Shown here in pieces: positions 24,192 to 36,780 of a stretch of DNA of 64,000 bases. The notes beneath the pieces were generated by a model, which ran no database searches, had not been told where the DNA came from, and saw only the letters and a list, made by a program, of their open reading frames with translations. The DNA lies in NCBI GenBank assembly GCA_027627225.1, contig CM051027.1, positions 84,569,951 to 84,633,950 on the forward strand. Reading direction: 5' to 3'. Position 1 is the stretch's first letter, and each line of letters opens with the position of its first letter. The position numbers were made by a program, and so were the translations under genes. Source of the stretch: Congeria kusceri (Eukaryota > Mollusca > Bivalvia > Myida > Dreissenidae).

Positions 24192-25080
24192 CACAAAGTT
24201 GTAAGAAGAGGAATATTGGTGAATATTATACCTCACCCTTTTGTTTTCCGTCTTTGTTCATATAAAAACGAAGCAGTCAATAATTTTAAATATCACACTG
24301 CAATATCACAAGCTATGACCTCGTAGTGATAAACAGATTGATCGGAGTTAAAAGGCGCTTATGAAACATGAGTAAATTACTCCGTGTTATAAAAGGGAAG
24401 AAAGAATCCAGATGTAGTCAAAAATGCTTGATTTTATGGAAACTTTGCTTGGAGAAAACTCTTTGATAATGCCTCTGCTAAATACCATAAACAAACCAGT
24501 GCATGTCTTGGCAGATCCTAAGTTTTAGTCTTCTTAAATTTTCTCTTCCTGTCTTAGCATAAGCTGTAATTAGGAAATTCAGTCATAAATATTTCCACAA
24601 ATTACATTTTGCTTATTTTGTATTACAGCAAACAAGTTTAAAATGCCATCTCAGACCTTGACCATTAAGGCTCTAGTCTGAGCAGATAATGCCATGCCAT
24701 GTATAGAATGCTGCAAGGTAGCCCAGCCATTTATATATCTGTCTAAGGAATTAACACATCAATCAGCCAGGTTAGTTTTGTAATTTCAATTCTAGAATGA
24801 CATTTTTCCATTTCTCATTCTTTCATGAGTTGTGGTATGACATACTACTGAATATCATTCCACAATTGCTTAAATCGTGATTGGTGAGTAAGTATAAACA
24901 TTTAATCTACACAACTTTGAGTAAGTATACAAATTTAATCTAACAACTTTGGTATCTTTTATTTTCAGAAAAATATTGTTAATTTACATGAAACATATTG
25001 TTTCTAATTTTCCCATGATTGGATGAGGAGTAGAAAGAGGTTGTCATGGTGAAGTTACCATAGTTGTGTGGTGTTCATAG
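24192..25080. other. No recognisable feature
   Basis: AT-rich. AGTAAGTATAAACATTTAATC and AGTAAGTATACAAATTTAATC are near-duplicates about 37 bp apart at 24888-24945, a small local tandem duplication. Nothing else is seen. Confidence 0.35.
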
Positions 25081-25416
25081 TAAGGCTAAAAACATGTTTG
25101 TTTCAGGTTACATGCCCAAAAAGATTAGGGTAGGTAGGTAGGGAAATATATATATATATTTTTTTGGTAAATGGTCAACTTGAAGATTCTAAAACTGAAT
25201 GAATTTTTAAAACATGTGTCTAATATCACAAAACATTGTTTTGAAGTGGATGCTATACAAACAAAACACTTATTTATCCAAAAAACATTTAATTATTGGA
25301 AAAAGTAAAATAAAATAAAAAATATCTGATCCACTCAAAATGTTGTTTGGTCGGGGCTTTTTTTTAGGGTAGGTTGGGTAACCTGAAACAAACATAAGTT
25401 TTTTGTACGCCTAATC
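25081..25416. mobile_element. MITE with ATGTTTGTTTCAGGTTAC ends, copy 1
   Basis: Left: AAGGCTAAAAACATGTTTGT followed by TTCAGGTTAC. Right, inverted: AGGCGTACAAAAAACTTATG followed by TTTGTTTCAGGTTACCC. Next to both ends is a TAGGGTAGGTAGG-like tract. The length is about 330 bp. The same sequence, including GGTAAATGGTCAACTTGAAG, occurs inverted at 39716-39966, which shows it is a dispersed family. Confidence 0.7.
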
Positions 25417-26621
25417 TGTTTTGTTTTTAAAAAAGTCCTGGCATCATTATCTGTGTCAGGCAGTGGTCATTATTGATGATTTTTTCACAGTTAATGAGGT
25501 AGGATACCAATTAGATGGAAAAAAGGTTTAAGAAAATAATTGGCAAAAAACGAGTCAATCAATCATCATAAATGTAGCTTTTAATCATGTGTTGTAAAGA
25601 TCACTTCATTTAAAGCCTCATTTAAGGTGAAAATTTTCAAATTTGTATTAAACAATTAAAACATGTCTGGTAAAATTGTATTATTGTATGTGTAAGCTTC
25701 TATTACACCCAACATCAGGAAACTATTTGATTTTTGAATACGGTTTAAAATAAAAACACCGATCCTCCAAGTAAACTGTTTACAAACACTTGCTTTGTTT
25801 ACTGTGGTGATTTTCGCAAGTTCCATGCTTTTCATGAATAACTGTACTGCTAACAGTAATGTCATTTGTCATAAACTGGACAAGTCATTTTGAGGGTCTG
25901 TAAAACGTTTTGTACAGTATTTGAAGTTTAAAATATATAATACATGCACATATTTACGAACTAAAAATCTCTTGGTAAGTTTCTGACCACTATAATAAGT
26001 AAATTTGCATAGAAAAACCATGTTGCTTTGTGTATAATTACCTTTGTTTTCTCAATGTGTTGTACCAATATCTTTATTCAATTCTGATAATAGTATAGGT
26101 TTATTAGACGACCCTCGAAACTGAAACACTTCACTGACCACAATAACGGGATTTTTCCATGCAAAAATCATCCATAGGATTTGCATTCCTTTTACGGGAA
26201 ACTAGGTCACCAAATGTCTTTAAATGTAAACAATCAAGTGGAAATAAAACGAGTCAAATTTCATTTATTTGAAGAAAATGTAAACTAGTGTTTGGTCATA
26301 ATGTTTTATTTTATGTGTTGATTAAATCTTGGTTAAATATTGGTAGTTGTCTTAACTTGCAGCACCTTGTGTGTGCCTTTAAGGCAAAAAAAAGAGAGGT
26401 ACGCTGCCATGTATGCGTGGCAAATTTAAGCATTGATGTAACATGTTGTGAAAGAAAGAATAACTACTGTTTTTTTGTCAGTCAATCCACACTCAGTTTA
26501 TTTGAATTTCACAGCATAATGAGAAGATTTGCAATAAATCTAAAAGCAATGCAATTACTTTGAGCATTAAGGATTTGATGGTGTTCAAAGCTCTTTGCTG
26601 AAAGATTTACTACGCTTTTAT
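25417..26621. other. No recognisable gene
   Basis: AT-rich. A 91-codon frame at 26288-26563 has several Cys residues but no zinc-finger spacing that I can match and no bounding splice sites. A 69-codon minus-strand frame (25656-25865) is also unsupported. Confidence 0.35.
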
Positions 26622-28112
26622 TTCTTAGCTCACCTGAGCATGTAGTGGTTGGTTAGCTATTGGTATAGGGGAGCTCTCCGGCTTCGTCCGTCGTCCGTAT
26701 GCCGTCAACAATTTGGACCGTTCTCGCGATAAAGACTACATTTTTTATTCAGTCTTGACCTAACGTGCACAGTTTGTCTATGACCATAAAATCTCGGATG
26801 GAATTGTTAATGGGTCAGATCACACCAGTAACACTAGAGTTATTGCCCCTTTTTCATGCAACAAAGTGCAAAAATGCCTTTTTCCAACTTATAGACATTA
26901 TTTTCAATCCAATCTTAACCAAACTTTAACAGTTTGTGTATGACCATCAGATCTCAGCAGACGCCAAACATGAGCCAGATTGTTTTCAAACACCAGAGTT
27001 ATTGCCCTTTGTTTATTAAAAAAATATACAAACACAGACATTATTCAGGATAGAGACTTCATTTTTCATCCAATCTTCGCCAGTCTTGCACAGTTTGTCT
27101 ATTACCATGAGATTACAGTTGGAGTCAAATATAAGCAAGATCGGACCAGAAACACCGGAGTTATTGGCCTTTGTTTGTGAAAAAAATATGCAAAAATGGA
27201 CATTATTCAGGATTGAGACTTCATTTTTTCATCCAATCTTCACCAATTTTGCACAGTTTGTCTATGACCATAAGATTAAAGATGAAGTCGAATATAAGCT
27301 AATTCGGGCAAGAAACACCAGAGTTATTGCCCTTTGTTTGTGAATTTTTTTTACAAAAATGGACATAATTCAGGATAGAGACTTCATTTTTCATCCAATC
27401 TTCACCAATCATGCACAGTTTGTCTATGAACGTAAAACTGCGGTGAAGTCAAAATAAGCATGATCAGGCCAGAAACAAAAAAAAAGGAGTTATTGCCCAT
27501 TGTGTTTGGACAAAAACATGAACAAGTTATCAATGATTGGCTTGCACACACAATTTTTAATTAAATGTTGATAAAACTTACACAGTTTGTGTATGACCAT
27601 AAAAATTGATGATAAAATTTGATATCAACAGTTGCAAACCTTTTATGCAGTTATTTGAACATGCCAAATTGATAAGATGGCTTCAGATCCTGGATTAACA
27701 TCATTTATCATCATTCAACAGAAAATTATCAAAGAAAAAGCAAAACTTGGCCTTATAGCACAGCCATCGCAATTATTGCATTGCAACTAGTTATCCTAAA
27801 TTGTCTGTGAAAAAGACATCAAAATCTACTGTTTCTGCATTTTCCAGAATTGTCACTGACTTCACGAAAAAGGGTCTGGTAAGAATATCGAGAACAATGA
27901 TTTGAGAACCAATAGCAAAAAAAACGCACATCCACTACTCAACTTGTACTTTAGTTAGCCTATTGCACTAACCGATTTTTGAAATCAAAATTGATCCTAT
28001 CCCCCTTTACGTATTGTTCAGATACCTTAATTTTCAAACCTGTCACAACAGTATGGTCTTCATCTGTACCAGTTCTCAGGTGAGCGCTTTGGGCCATCAT
28101 GGCGCTCTTGTT
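26622..28112 (+). mobile_element. HINE-like element, family B-like copy (complete)
   Basis: Left end AGCTCACCTGAGCATG; right subterminal partner TCAGGTGAGCG, then GCCAT-c-ATGGC and GCTCTTGTT. The early part has the GTCCGTCGTCCGT tract seen in other families. The core has about five units of roughly 155 bp with CATCCAATCTTCACC, GCACAGTTTGTCTATGACCA and CAGAGTTATTGCCC. Frames at 26980-27343 translate these units. Confidence 0.8.
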
Positions 28113-28376
28113 TTCAAATGTTCTGTTCATACAACTTTTAACACAAAGAAACGAAAGCAGAAATAATTTATACATACATTAATACCGGAATTTTGTTATT
28201 GAAATGTTCCATGTTTGCTACATATGCACATCACGAGAAGACTAGATGACAACCTGTTCTCCCACGGAAACAAGTGAAACTGATTCTAATAGTCATTAGT
28301 TTGTACAATAATTGTCTGGCCATTTGTTGTTACCATGTAAGCTTGATAAGCTATTGATGACAAATACATTTAATTA

Positions 28377-29571
28377 GGCCATTCTGTTTTTATATTTTGT
28401 TAAGCGTCATTTAATTAGGCCATTCTGTTTTTATATTTTGTTAAGCGTCAACCTCATTTTGTAAAACCTAGCTACCTATTCACAAAAAACACACAAACTG
28501 GTTTGGAAAAAACAAACCTATTTTCTTGATCTTGATAACAGAAAATGGAATAGTTTTTATGCTTTAATAACAGGAACAGCATATGAAACATTTTTAAAAC
28601 TACTGACTAGTTAAAAGACTATCAATTAATGGAATATTGAAATATAACACAAAACTTATCAACAGTTGAGTTTACAGAAATTTAGCATAATAACAAAACA
28701 TAAATACACACAGTTTTATATAAAAGTAAATGTATGTTATACAAAAAGGTACAGATTATATGCAACTATTGTCAATATGATGCACTTAGTAAATATTGTA
28801 ATAAATTAATTGCAAACACACTTTTTGTGATCAAAGTTCATAAATTCACACGAGCATTTTTTCAAAGATGACCCAATTCAATTTCGACTGAATCCTAGTT
28901 TGTTGTTACTTTTTCACATTGTATGTATGTGTGTGCCCGCTGGCACCGCTTTGCTAGCATTGTATGTTGCGTTCAAATAAACCTGCAGTGATTATGATTA
29001 GTCCTTTCAAGTCTCCTTGCCAGCTTTAACTGCTACACCAGTATGGAAGAAAGAATTGCTTGCCAGATGTCATTCAATCCTGTGGAACAGCTACTTGACA
29101 AGAACCGTCTCCTCGTTCTCAGGCTGAGAATATTTACTTTCCGAGATTGTATGGTTTTATTGCCGTATATACTGATTTTCGAGTCTTGAATGTGGTTGAT
29201 TCGTTAATGCCACTGCCACCATGCTAGTAAGGAAGGAAAGCTCCGACGAACTATGTCAAATGTGTTTTATTGACAAAAACTGTACCATGGCAATGTTGGA
29301 ACAAAGGGTGACAACTATTGTATACAAAGGGTTAAACAACAGCAATACCATTGGCACTATCGTTTGTCTATTAAAATGGCATATACAATATCTGGAAAAG
29401 CAAGAAAACGCACAATCGTGGTGGTAGCAAAAGTTTATATCAATGATCAGAGTGACTAGACGCTTGTTCTTTAGCGCTTTTAACTCTTATCAAAATGTTT
29501 CTTTTTCGGCTGACGGAGCTCAAAACCTACGCGCACGTGGACGCTTAACAAAGTAATAAAACAGAATGGCC
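28377..29571. mobile_element. PIF/Harbinger-like DNA transposon (non-autonomous)
   Basis: The ends are TTA|GGCCATTCTGTTTT at the left and ACAGAATGGCC|TTA at the right. The inverted repeat extends about 30 bp through TTGTTAAGCGTC on both sides. A 3-bp TTA duplication with GG-starting ends is the signature of PIF/Harbinger. The left end is present twice in tandem (element starts at 28377 and 28418, a 41-bp unit). The interior has no DDE transposase frame. A 68-codon frame at 29221-29427 follows the start context GCCACCATGC but has no domain that I recognise. Confidence 0.7.
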
Positions 29572-29574
29572 TTA

Positions 29575-30246
29575 TTGCTGAGTGCCATCTTGGAAGCATA
29601 TGGTTTATAACTCTGTACTGCAGTGAAATTGTTTATGCTGTGAAGTCTGAAGCAATTTTAAATGCATGATGATTACACTTTCCAGGAGGTTCAAAGCAAT
29701 TTGTAAGTAATTTTAATTAGCTTTCTGTGCAGGGTGCTTTAGACCAGGTGCATGATTTTATCAGCTAGACTGCTGACAGACATGCACTGGCATACATTTT
29801 CATGAGTTGGAAGCCCCCCTGTGGGAAAATAATATTGATAGGTGCATTACAGTCTTGCCATTTTGCCCAGCTTTTGTTAGTGGATAATTTCCATTCACAG
29901 ATTTGGCTGAAGTTTCATAAGCCATGGTCACAAACATTACCACATGTTCTTTAATCTTTATGTAACTTTATCTAACTTGCACAGTCATGTGACAAGCAGG
30001 TAATTATTAAACCATGAGGTCATTGAAGCCAGAGTGGTTTAATATCTGTGCATCAAAACCGCAAACTGTTGGTTATCTGTTCATGACCAATGACAATTCA
30101 AACATTTTTTTCAATTCCAACATGACCTGATAAATAAATTCTGAAGTTACAATCAGAACGGTATTTTACTATTTTCTTCCCAAATTCCTAAGCGTGTGAT
30201 CACTGCTGTTACAATGACTACATTCATTGATGCACATAAATGCATT
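29575..30246. other. No recognisable feature
   Basis: AT-rich intronic DNA between the Harbinger-like element and the SINE. No open frame over 60 codons is complete here. Confidence 0.4.
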
Positions 30247-30586
30247 GGTATGTCACATTCTTGTTTCTTTGTTTGTTTGGATTTTTCGCTTTTTTTAACA
30301 GTATTTCATTCATATCAGGGCTCTCAATTAACCTACTCACACTTTTCCTGGGCAAGATTAGCGGATCTAAGCGGTTTACCAGTACTACATGCACATACCT
30401 ATGCCAGTAACTGACAACTGCCCTACTTGAATCAGAGGTAGGGGGAGAATTGCAGTAGAAATAATTTCATGACCATTCCCTACATAAGTTCTGTGGCTGG
30501 GCTGGGGTTCGAACTCATGATCCCCGGATGGAAACTCCAGCACTCTACCAACTGAGCAAGCCGGGCCCGGCAGGTATGTCACATTC
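30247..30586 (-). mobile_element. tRNA-type SINE with 14-bp target duplication
   Basis: On the minus strand the head reads GGGCCCGGCTTGCTCAGTTG (A-box region) and later GAGTTCGAACCCC (B-box), a tRNA-derived RNA polymerase III promoter. The body continues to a T/C-rich tail near 30261. The 14-bp word GGTATGTCACATTC flanks it at 30247-30260 and 30573-30586, an intact target duplication proving retrotransposition. A second copy lies at 44815-45140. Frames on both strands here are shadows. Confidence 0.9.
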
Positions 30587-30907
30587 ATTCATAAAACTGA
30601 ATTAATGACGACAGTTTCATAATTTTTTTTCGTGTTGTTTGAATAGTTATTATTTCCTGGATATTTAAACCAAGCAAATGAAAAGATAACTTTATTTCCC
30701 AAGAGAATTGTGAGAGAAACATTCAGATGAAGTTGAACTGTCTTCCATGCATAGAAATTATCTGACAGAAAAAATCATATTCTATTTGTCTTTCATTAAA
30801 GTTTAAATAATGATAACAAATTATTTTTCTCCAAGTACTTCCACCGAAACTCTTGTTGGTCTAACTAGGTAAAATAATAACAAATAAAATAATGCAGTTT
30901 GATCAAG
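30587..30907. other. No recognisable feature
   Basis: Short AT-rich spacer between the SINE and the next tandem-core element. Confidence 0.4.
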
Positions 30908-32399
30908 TTTTTATACGCCGAAGATCTTTGTTCGGAGCATAACTTTGTCACGCATGGACGGATTTTCAAATAACTTGGCAAAAGTGATAACCATATTGAG
31001 ACGGAGTGTCGCACGCAAGAACCAAGTCCGTAGGTCCAGGTTCAAGGTCACAATTCAAGGTCAAAGGTCAAATATAAGAAATAAATCCTTATCACTTTGT
31101 TTGGAGCATAACTTAGTCCAGCATGAATGGATTTTCAAATTACTTGGCAGAAGTGATAACCATGATGAGACACAGTATCACACGCAAGAACCAGGTCCCG
31201 ACGTCCAAGGTCAAGGTCACAATTAAAAGGTAATATATAAGAAATCAATCCTTACCACTTTGTACGGAGCATATCTTTGTCCATCATGGATGGATTTTCA
31301 AATAACTTGGCAGAAGTGATAAGCATGATGAGACGGAGTGTCAAGCACAAGAATCAGGTCCAAGGTCAAGGTCACAATTCACAGTCAAAGATCAAATATA
31401 GGAAGTCAATCCTTAACATTTTGTCTGGAGCATATCTTTGTCAAGCATAAATGGATTTTGAAATAACTTGGCAAAAGTGATAAGCATGGTGAGACGGAGC
31501 GTCGCACACAAGAACCAGGTCCCTAGGTCCAAGGTCAAGGTCACAATTCAAGGTCCAAGGTCAAGGTCACAATTCAAGGTCAAATGTAGGAAATCAATAC
31601 TTAACACTTTGTCCGGAGATATCTTTGTCCAACAGGGATAGATTTTCAAATAAATTGGCAGAAGTGATACACATATGAGACGGAGTGTCGTACGCAAGAA
31701 TCAGGTCTCTAGGTCCAAGCTTAAGATCACAATTCAAGGTCAATGGTCAGATATGAGGAATCAATCCTCTCCACTTTGTCTAGAGTTTATCTTTGTCAAG
31801 CACTGTTGGATTTTCAAACAACTGGGCAGCAGTGATAATCATGGTGAGACGGAGTGTTGGATGCAAGAAACAGGTCCCTAGGTCCAAGGTCAAGGTCACA
31901 GCTTAAGGTCAAAGGTCAAATATAAGAAATCAGTCCTTACCACTTTGTCCGGAGCATATCTTTGTCCAGCATGGATGGATTTTCAAATAACTTGGCAGTA
32001 GTGATAAGCATGATGAGACAGAGTGTCGCACACAAGAACCAGGTCCCTAGGTCCAAGGTCAAGGTAACAATTCAAGCTCAAAGGTCAAATATAAGAAATC
32101 AATCCTTACCACTTTGTACGAAGCATATCTTTGTCCAGCATGGATGGATTTTCAAATAACTTGGCATAAGTGATAAGCATGATGAGACAGAGTGTTGCAC
32201 ACAAGAACCAGGTCCCTAGGTCCAAGGTCAAGGTCACAATTCAAGGTCAAAGGTTGAATATTAGAAATCAATCCTTAACAATTTGTCTGGAGCATATCTG
32301 TGTCCAACATGGATGGATTTTCTCTCTTAAGTCATTGAATCTTTACCCCTAAAAATGCTCCTTTGACAGGCGTATCTTTGTGACAATGGCACTCTTGTT
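30908..32399 (+). mobile_element. HINE-like element, family G
   Basis: Starts with a T-run and ATACGCCGAAG. Close to the right end is the inverted GGCGTAT, followed by a weak hairpin and CACTCTTGTT. The core has about nine units of roughly 158 bp with GGAGCATATCTTTGTCCA, GGATTTTCAAATAACTTGGC, GAGACGGAGTGTCGCAC and AAGGTCAAGGTCACAATTC. Some units contain an extra AAGGTC block. Several short frames (30945-32352) are unit translations. Confidence 0.75.
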
Positions 32400-32464
32400 C
32401 AGTATGCCTTCATATAGTTTAAAAGATGAACATAAAGTGTAATTGAACTTTATTGAATGTACAT

Positions 32465-33704
32465 TAGAACCTGTCTAAACCGAACGGCGTTGGGACCAGG
32501 CCCATCGTTCGGTTTTCAGAGGTGTTCGGTTTATCCAGGTGTTTTTTTTATGTAATTTTCCTTTAAAATGTATATTCTATTTTATATGTTAATTCGAGTA
32601 TATGCATGTGTAATAAGACAAAAATATGTTTATGTTTACACTTTTATTAGTGTTTATTATTTTTGTTATTTGCAAGTACAAAATGTGTATTTGTACATAA
32701 AATGACACTCATATTATCAATCAAACATTTTCATGTATTCAACGAACAACTTATTTACATCTGTATAAAGAAATCACCAATTGTTGACTGCTTTGATGAG
32801 TTTAAACATATTTATGTTAGCTTGATTATATCGCAAGTCTTAGGCTTATGGAGATCATTGATTGAAATATTTCCAGAATTTACTATATGTATAATAAATG
32901 ACACTGTTCTGAAACATTTAAAAGTTTACACTGTACATAACAGGGTTCGAATTTAGCAGTAAAAGCCACTTGCAAAAAAATGTGGATTGTTATGGGTTTA
33001 TAAAAGGTAATTACATGAGCTTATTTGAAGTTTACTTTATGTTTCTTTTATGAACGTTAATTTAGTGCAATATTACCAGACAACAACAACAAATATGGAC
33101 AAAAAACGGCAATACAAAATCAACGGGCATTGAAAAAACATAGCTGCAAATTAATCTCAGTTTTTCTCTCTTCAAAAATCTGGTCAACCTTGTACACATT
33201 TTTAACGGTACTCGCAAAATTTTGCGAGCTTAGGGAAAATGTACACGTAATTTCCTAAACAAACTCGCATTTTGCGAGTATGCGAGCCTAAATTCGAACC
33301 CTGCATACATTTTAACATAAAACACTACCGACCAATCTGTTTTTAACAAGTTGACTAATGTTGTATGCACCAACTAGCTGATCACTAATTGCACCACTGC
33401 TCCGTTGTCACCGTGGCGATTATGCACTTTGTGTGTACTTGTGTCACGTATTATCGGGTTCACGCTTCCGCAGTCTCGGAAGTGACACCGACAGGATGCA
33501 CTGTTTGGTTTATTCAGGTTTTTTAAGGTTGACTGAGATCAAATTTGTGATAACATCGTTCGGTATTCGGTTTGGACAGGGTTTGGTTTATTAAGGGTTT
33601 TTTTATATATAAAATAAGAAGAAACAAAAATCAGGATGGAAACAGCCATTCGGTTTTGATAGAGATTCGGTTTTCACAAGGTTTGGTTTGGACAGGTTTC
33701 ACTA
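32465..33704. mobile_element. Tc1/mariner (pogo-like) element with TA flanks
   Basis: Left end TA|GAACCTGTCTAAACCGAAC; right end, inverted, TA|GTGAAACCTGTCCAAACC. Both sides continue with repeats of TTCGGTTT and GTTTGGTTTA. TA duplications and this end layout fit Tc1/mariner-type elements. The element is interrupted by the hAT-like MITE at 32941-33303. The 97-codon frame at 32663-32956 has no catalytic motif. Confidence 0.65.
32941..33303. mobile_element. hAT-like MITE nested in the pogo-like element
   Basis: Perfect 15-bp inverted ends CAGGGTTCGAATTTA and TAAATTCGAACCCTG enclose 363 bp. CAGGG-starting ends are usual for hAT elements. The right half has repeated TTTTGCGAG and ACTCGCA words. 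Flanking 8-bp sequences (GTACATAA and CATACATT) do not match, so no clean target duplication remains. Confidence 0.75.
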
Positions 33705-34687
33705 AAATTAGGCAAACACAATAAATATTACCTTCAGTTAAATATACATTTAAATATATCATGCCAAACTAAATATTACATACGGTTGAAGTTGAAGCTA
33801 AATAAATGCATTTCCTTAGCTTACAAAATGTTTCATGTGCATCAGGATCTAATAATTTTAGTGTAAAAGGACAATTTGATTATTTTTAAGTGTCTGAGTT
33901 TGAAACTGTATCATTCAAATTGTTATTGTCCTTCTTGATTTCCCTTCTGTTTTGTAATGGTTTATTGACCTTAAAATTAATGAACAAGTTTCCACAAAGT
34001 TAAACAGTGCTGGCATCTGAAAATGAAAGAAGTGAAATGTTATTCAAGACCAAGCAATTCTGAGCATTCAGTATCTTCAAATTTCAACATGCCAAGGGGC
34101 ACTGGATCAAGGAGACAATTAATTATTGCATATATCAGAAAGAAATGGAAGCTATATGAGAGGCTCAATCTCTCTGGGAATGTGGCCTTTAGCTGAACTC
34201 ATTTCCTTGTGCTGAAAGCATTGTCAGTGATTCTGTGGTAATTGGATTGTCATTAATAGGTTGACAATGTGGTGTATGGGTGCACATTAGGAGAATTACA
34301 TTGCTCTATCAGTTGCTATGGAAGCCAGTCCTGTGGATAAAGCGGTGACCCCAAAACTTCGTTAAAGCCAATATTAGTAATAGAGAACCAATGCTGTACT
34401 GTCATGTTTTGCAGACATTTGCAGTATATTGTTTGCAAGACATATTAATGGATGTTGTCAATATTGCCATTAATAACATGAAATGGGGATATAAATGGAA
34501 CATAAGGAATACAAATTGGATGATCATTGCCGACATAAGCAGTGTAGCCTTCAGGGTCATTGGACACACTAATAGTGTGGTCTTCATGCACAGTCACTAA
34601 GGTACTAAGTACAGATTTTGAGAAGTAGCATCAGCTGCATGGTACTGATAATTTACTGGTAGGGCCCTGTTCACATCAGCCATGTGA
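33705..34687. other. No recognisable gene
   Basis: AT-rich. Overlapping 61- and 69-codon frames on both strands at 34391-34600 show no domain. No repeat ends are seen. Confidence 0.4.
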
Positions 34688-34970
34688 TTTTTATGCCCCA
34701 CAAAGTAGGAGGCATTAAGCATGGCACTTGTCCGTCTATCCATACATACGTACGTCCCGAAATTTTGTGGACTCGACTCCTCTTTAACTGCTTGGCGAAT
34801 TTTGCTCAAACGTTTACAGCTGAAGAACCTTTAAGTAATGCCTAGGTGATCGTAAAGGAATGAATTTTTGCTGGATGTAATGATAACACAGACCATGGTC
34901 ATGACATGGTTTTTGATGGTTAACCATTTTAGCTGCGACCAATTTTGGCAGAATTATGACCCTTTGCCAT
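34688..34970 (+). mobile_element. Left-end fragment of a HINE-like element
   Basis: Starts TTTTTATGCCCCACAAAG, continues with a GTCCGTCTATCCATAC tract and ends near GGCAGAATTATGACCC, a core-type word. No hairpin or CTTGTT end is present. It is interrupted at 34971 by another left end. Confidence 0.5.
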
Positions 34971-35100
34971 TTTTATGCCCCCCCCCCCCCGGCATCTTGA
35001 TGCGGGAGGCCTATTGTGATTGCCCTGTCTGTCGGTCCGTCAATGATTCCGTCCGTGATTCTGTACGAGGTTGTCTAGATTTTACCTTTGTGTCTAGCAA
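34971..35100 (+). mobile_element. Second left-end fragment with poly-C tract
   Basis: Starts TTTTTATGCC followed by a run of about 14 C, then GGCATCTTGATGCGGGAGGC and a CTGTCGGTCCGTC tract. This is the left end of a related family, truncated within about 130 bp. Confidence 0.5.
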
Positions 35101-36780
35101 CAACACTGCTGAATACAACATGTTATTTTGAGTTCTATTAAAAGTGCTGACAGCCACTTTAAGCGCGAAGGGCATACGGCTAAGGCCCATTTTATATGCA
35201 CTACATTATGTTTGTTTATAACTATTTTGTTTGAAGGACCTGTAAACTAAATGAACTTGATGACGGTTATAAAGAATGCCACTGATTCTTTATCTCATTA
35301 ATTTTCAAAGCTTCCCAAAAATTTCATGCATAGCTGTTCAAAATATTTGCGTAGAGTTGCTAACTAACTAACAAACAACAGCGGCAAAAACAACATCTTT
35401 AGTGGAACATAAAAAAAGAACAACAAAACTGATATTTCAGGAATTCATTGACTGATATACACCCCACCCTCTAAGCAACGGTTTTAGTGTAAGGGAAAAA
35501 AGGGGGTTAAATAATTCATTTTCTGGGACATTCACAAAATGTACTCAATCAGTGTTCTTGTTCTGGTGGCACTAGAAGCTGGCAAGAACTACTGTTTTAG
35601 ACATATCGTTTTAGATGAGCGTGCGATTTGCATTCAGGCGACAGCTTTTATAGTAGAATATTAAAGTAGTGTTTCCACGAATCAAGCACAGTCGTAGAAT
35701 GCTAATATACAAAGAAACGTAGTTAACTCAGAGACTCTTGTATCGAATCAAAGGAGTTTAATCTGCATCTCAAGACAATCTTTATAAAAGTAAACATGTT
35801 TCAGTAATTTATTGGTCTGTGTATAGTTTTAAGTTTTATATAGGAGAGTAACATATTACACAAATACATGATAACTACATTAACTTGATTGTAAATCATT
35901 AGTTTATGGCTTTCATCAGACATCTGGGACTTGTTGAGGCTCTGGAGTGTGCTTAGAGTTTTACAGTTTAAGTGACTACTTGCTCTAAGGTCAAAACCTG
36001 GGCTTTCAAACCTGGAAGTGTCACAGAGCCAAACAAACGCTTAATTGTAACTGGAACCATGACAAAATTTGACCCTCGTGAATTTAAGCCAACGAGAAAT
36101 TTGAGACAAGCGAGTTCGAGGCAGGGGGAGTCAACTGTTGTTTATTAGGCTTTTTGTTGTTGTATGGTTCGGACAAATTGTCCTGACAGACATGAAATAT
36201 AGTAGCATAATTCAATGCCCGAAATTTTTTAAATATTTATCCTTCTTATTTGCAGTACACTGTCATTATACGCATATATCATATACTATTGTTTATACAT
36301 GCTTCAGTAGTATCAGCAGAAAAAACTTTTCTAATGAAAAACTTTTCTTATCTAAAGACCGCATGACAAGACATTTGTAATATTTAAATACTGTACACTG
36401 TGAAACCTAATAATAATTAAACCTAATTGATCAATTATTTATCATTGGATCATTGACCTCTGATCTGAGAATGATTTCTGATTTCCGATATCCAATGCAG
36501 AAGCACACTGCTGCTGCAGGTGATGATCTGTCTTTTGTCATAACCCAGCATTCACTTGTTAACAGAGTTTAGAAATAATTAGAAGCTCTGTCAGAAAACA
36601 GGAGCATTGATTTATGGAGAAACTTGTCTGTTTCATACCAGCTAGGAAATTACCTGTCTGTGGTGAACCGCATACAATAGTGATTTTGTAAGAATAATAA
36701 AAACATAAATCATAAAACTTATTCATAAATTAATAATTTGTTTTCTAATTATATTGAAAGTTATTATCAATATTAACAAA
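35101..36780. other. Upstream region of the second coding exon
   Basis: AT-rich, with no repeat ends. An 80-codon frame at 36138-36380 has no support. The promoter of exon variant b would be expected within the last few hundred bases, but no TATA box is distinct. Upstream in-frame ATG at 36754 would add nine residues; I prefer 36781 because its context (ACAAAATGG) is better. Confidence 0.3.

Noticed and set aside
30247..30586. A functional tRNA gene at the GAGTTCGAACCCC box
   Set aside because: The acceptor and anticodon stems do not pair properly, and the unit has a long tail and target duplications, so it is a SINE.
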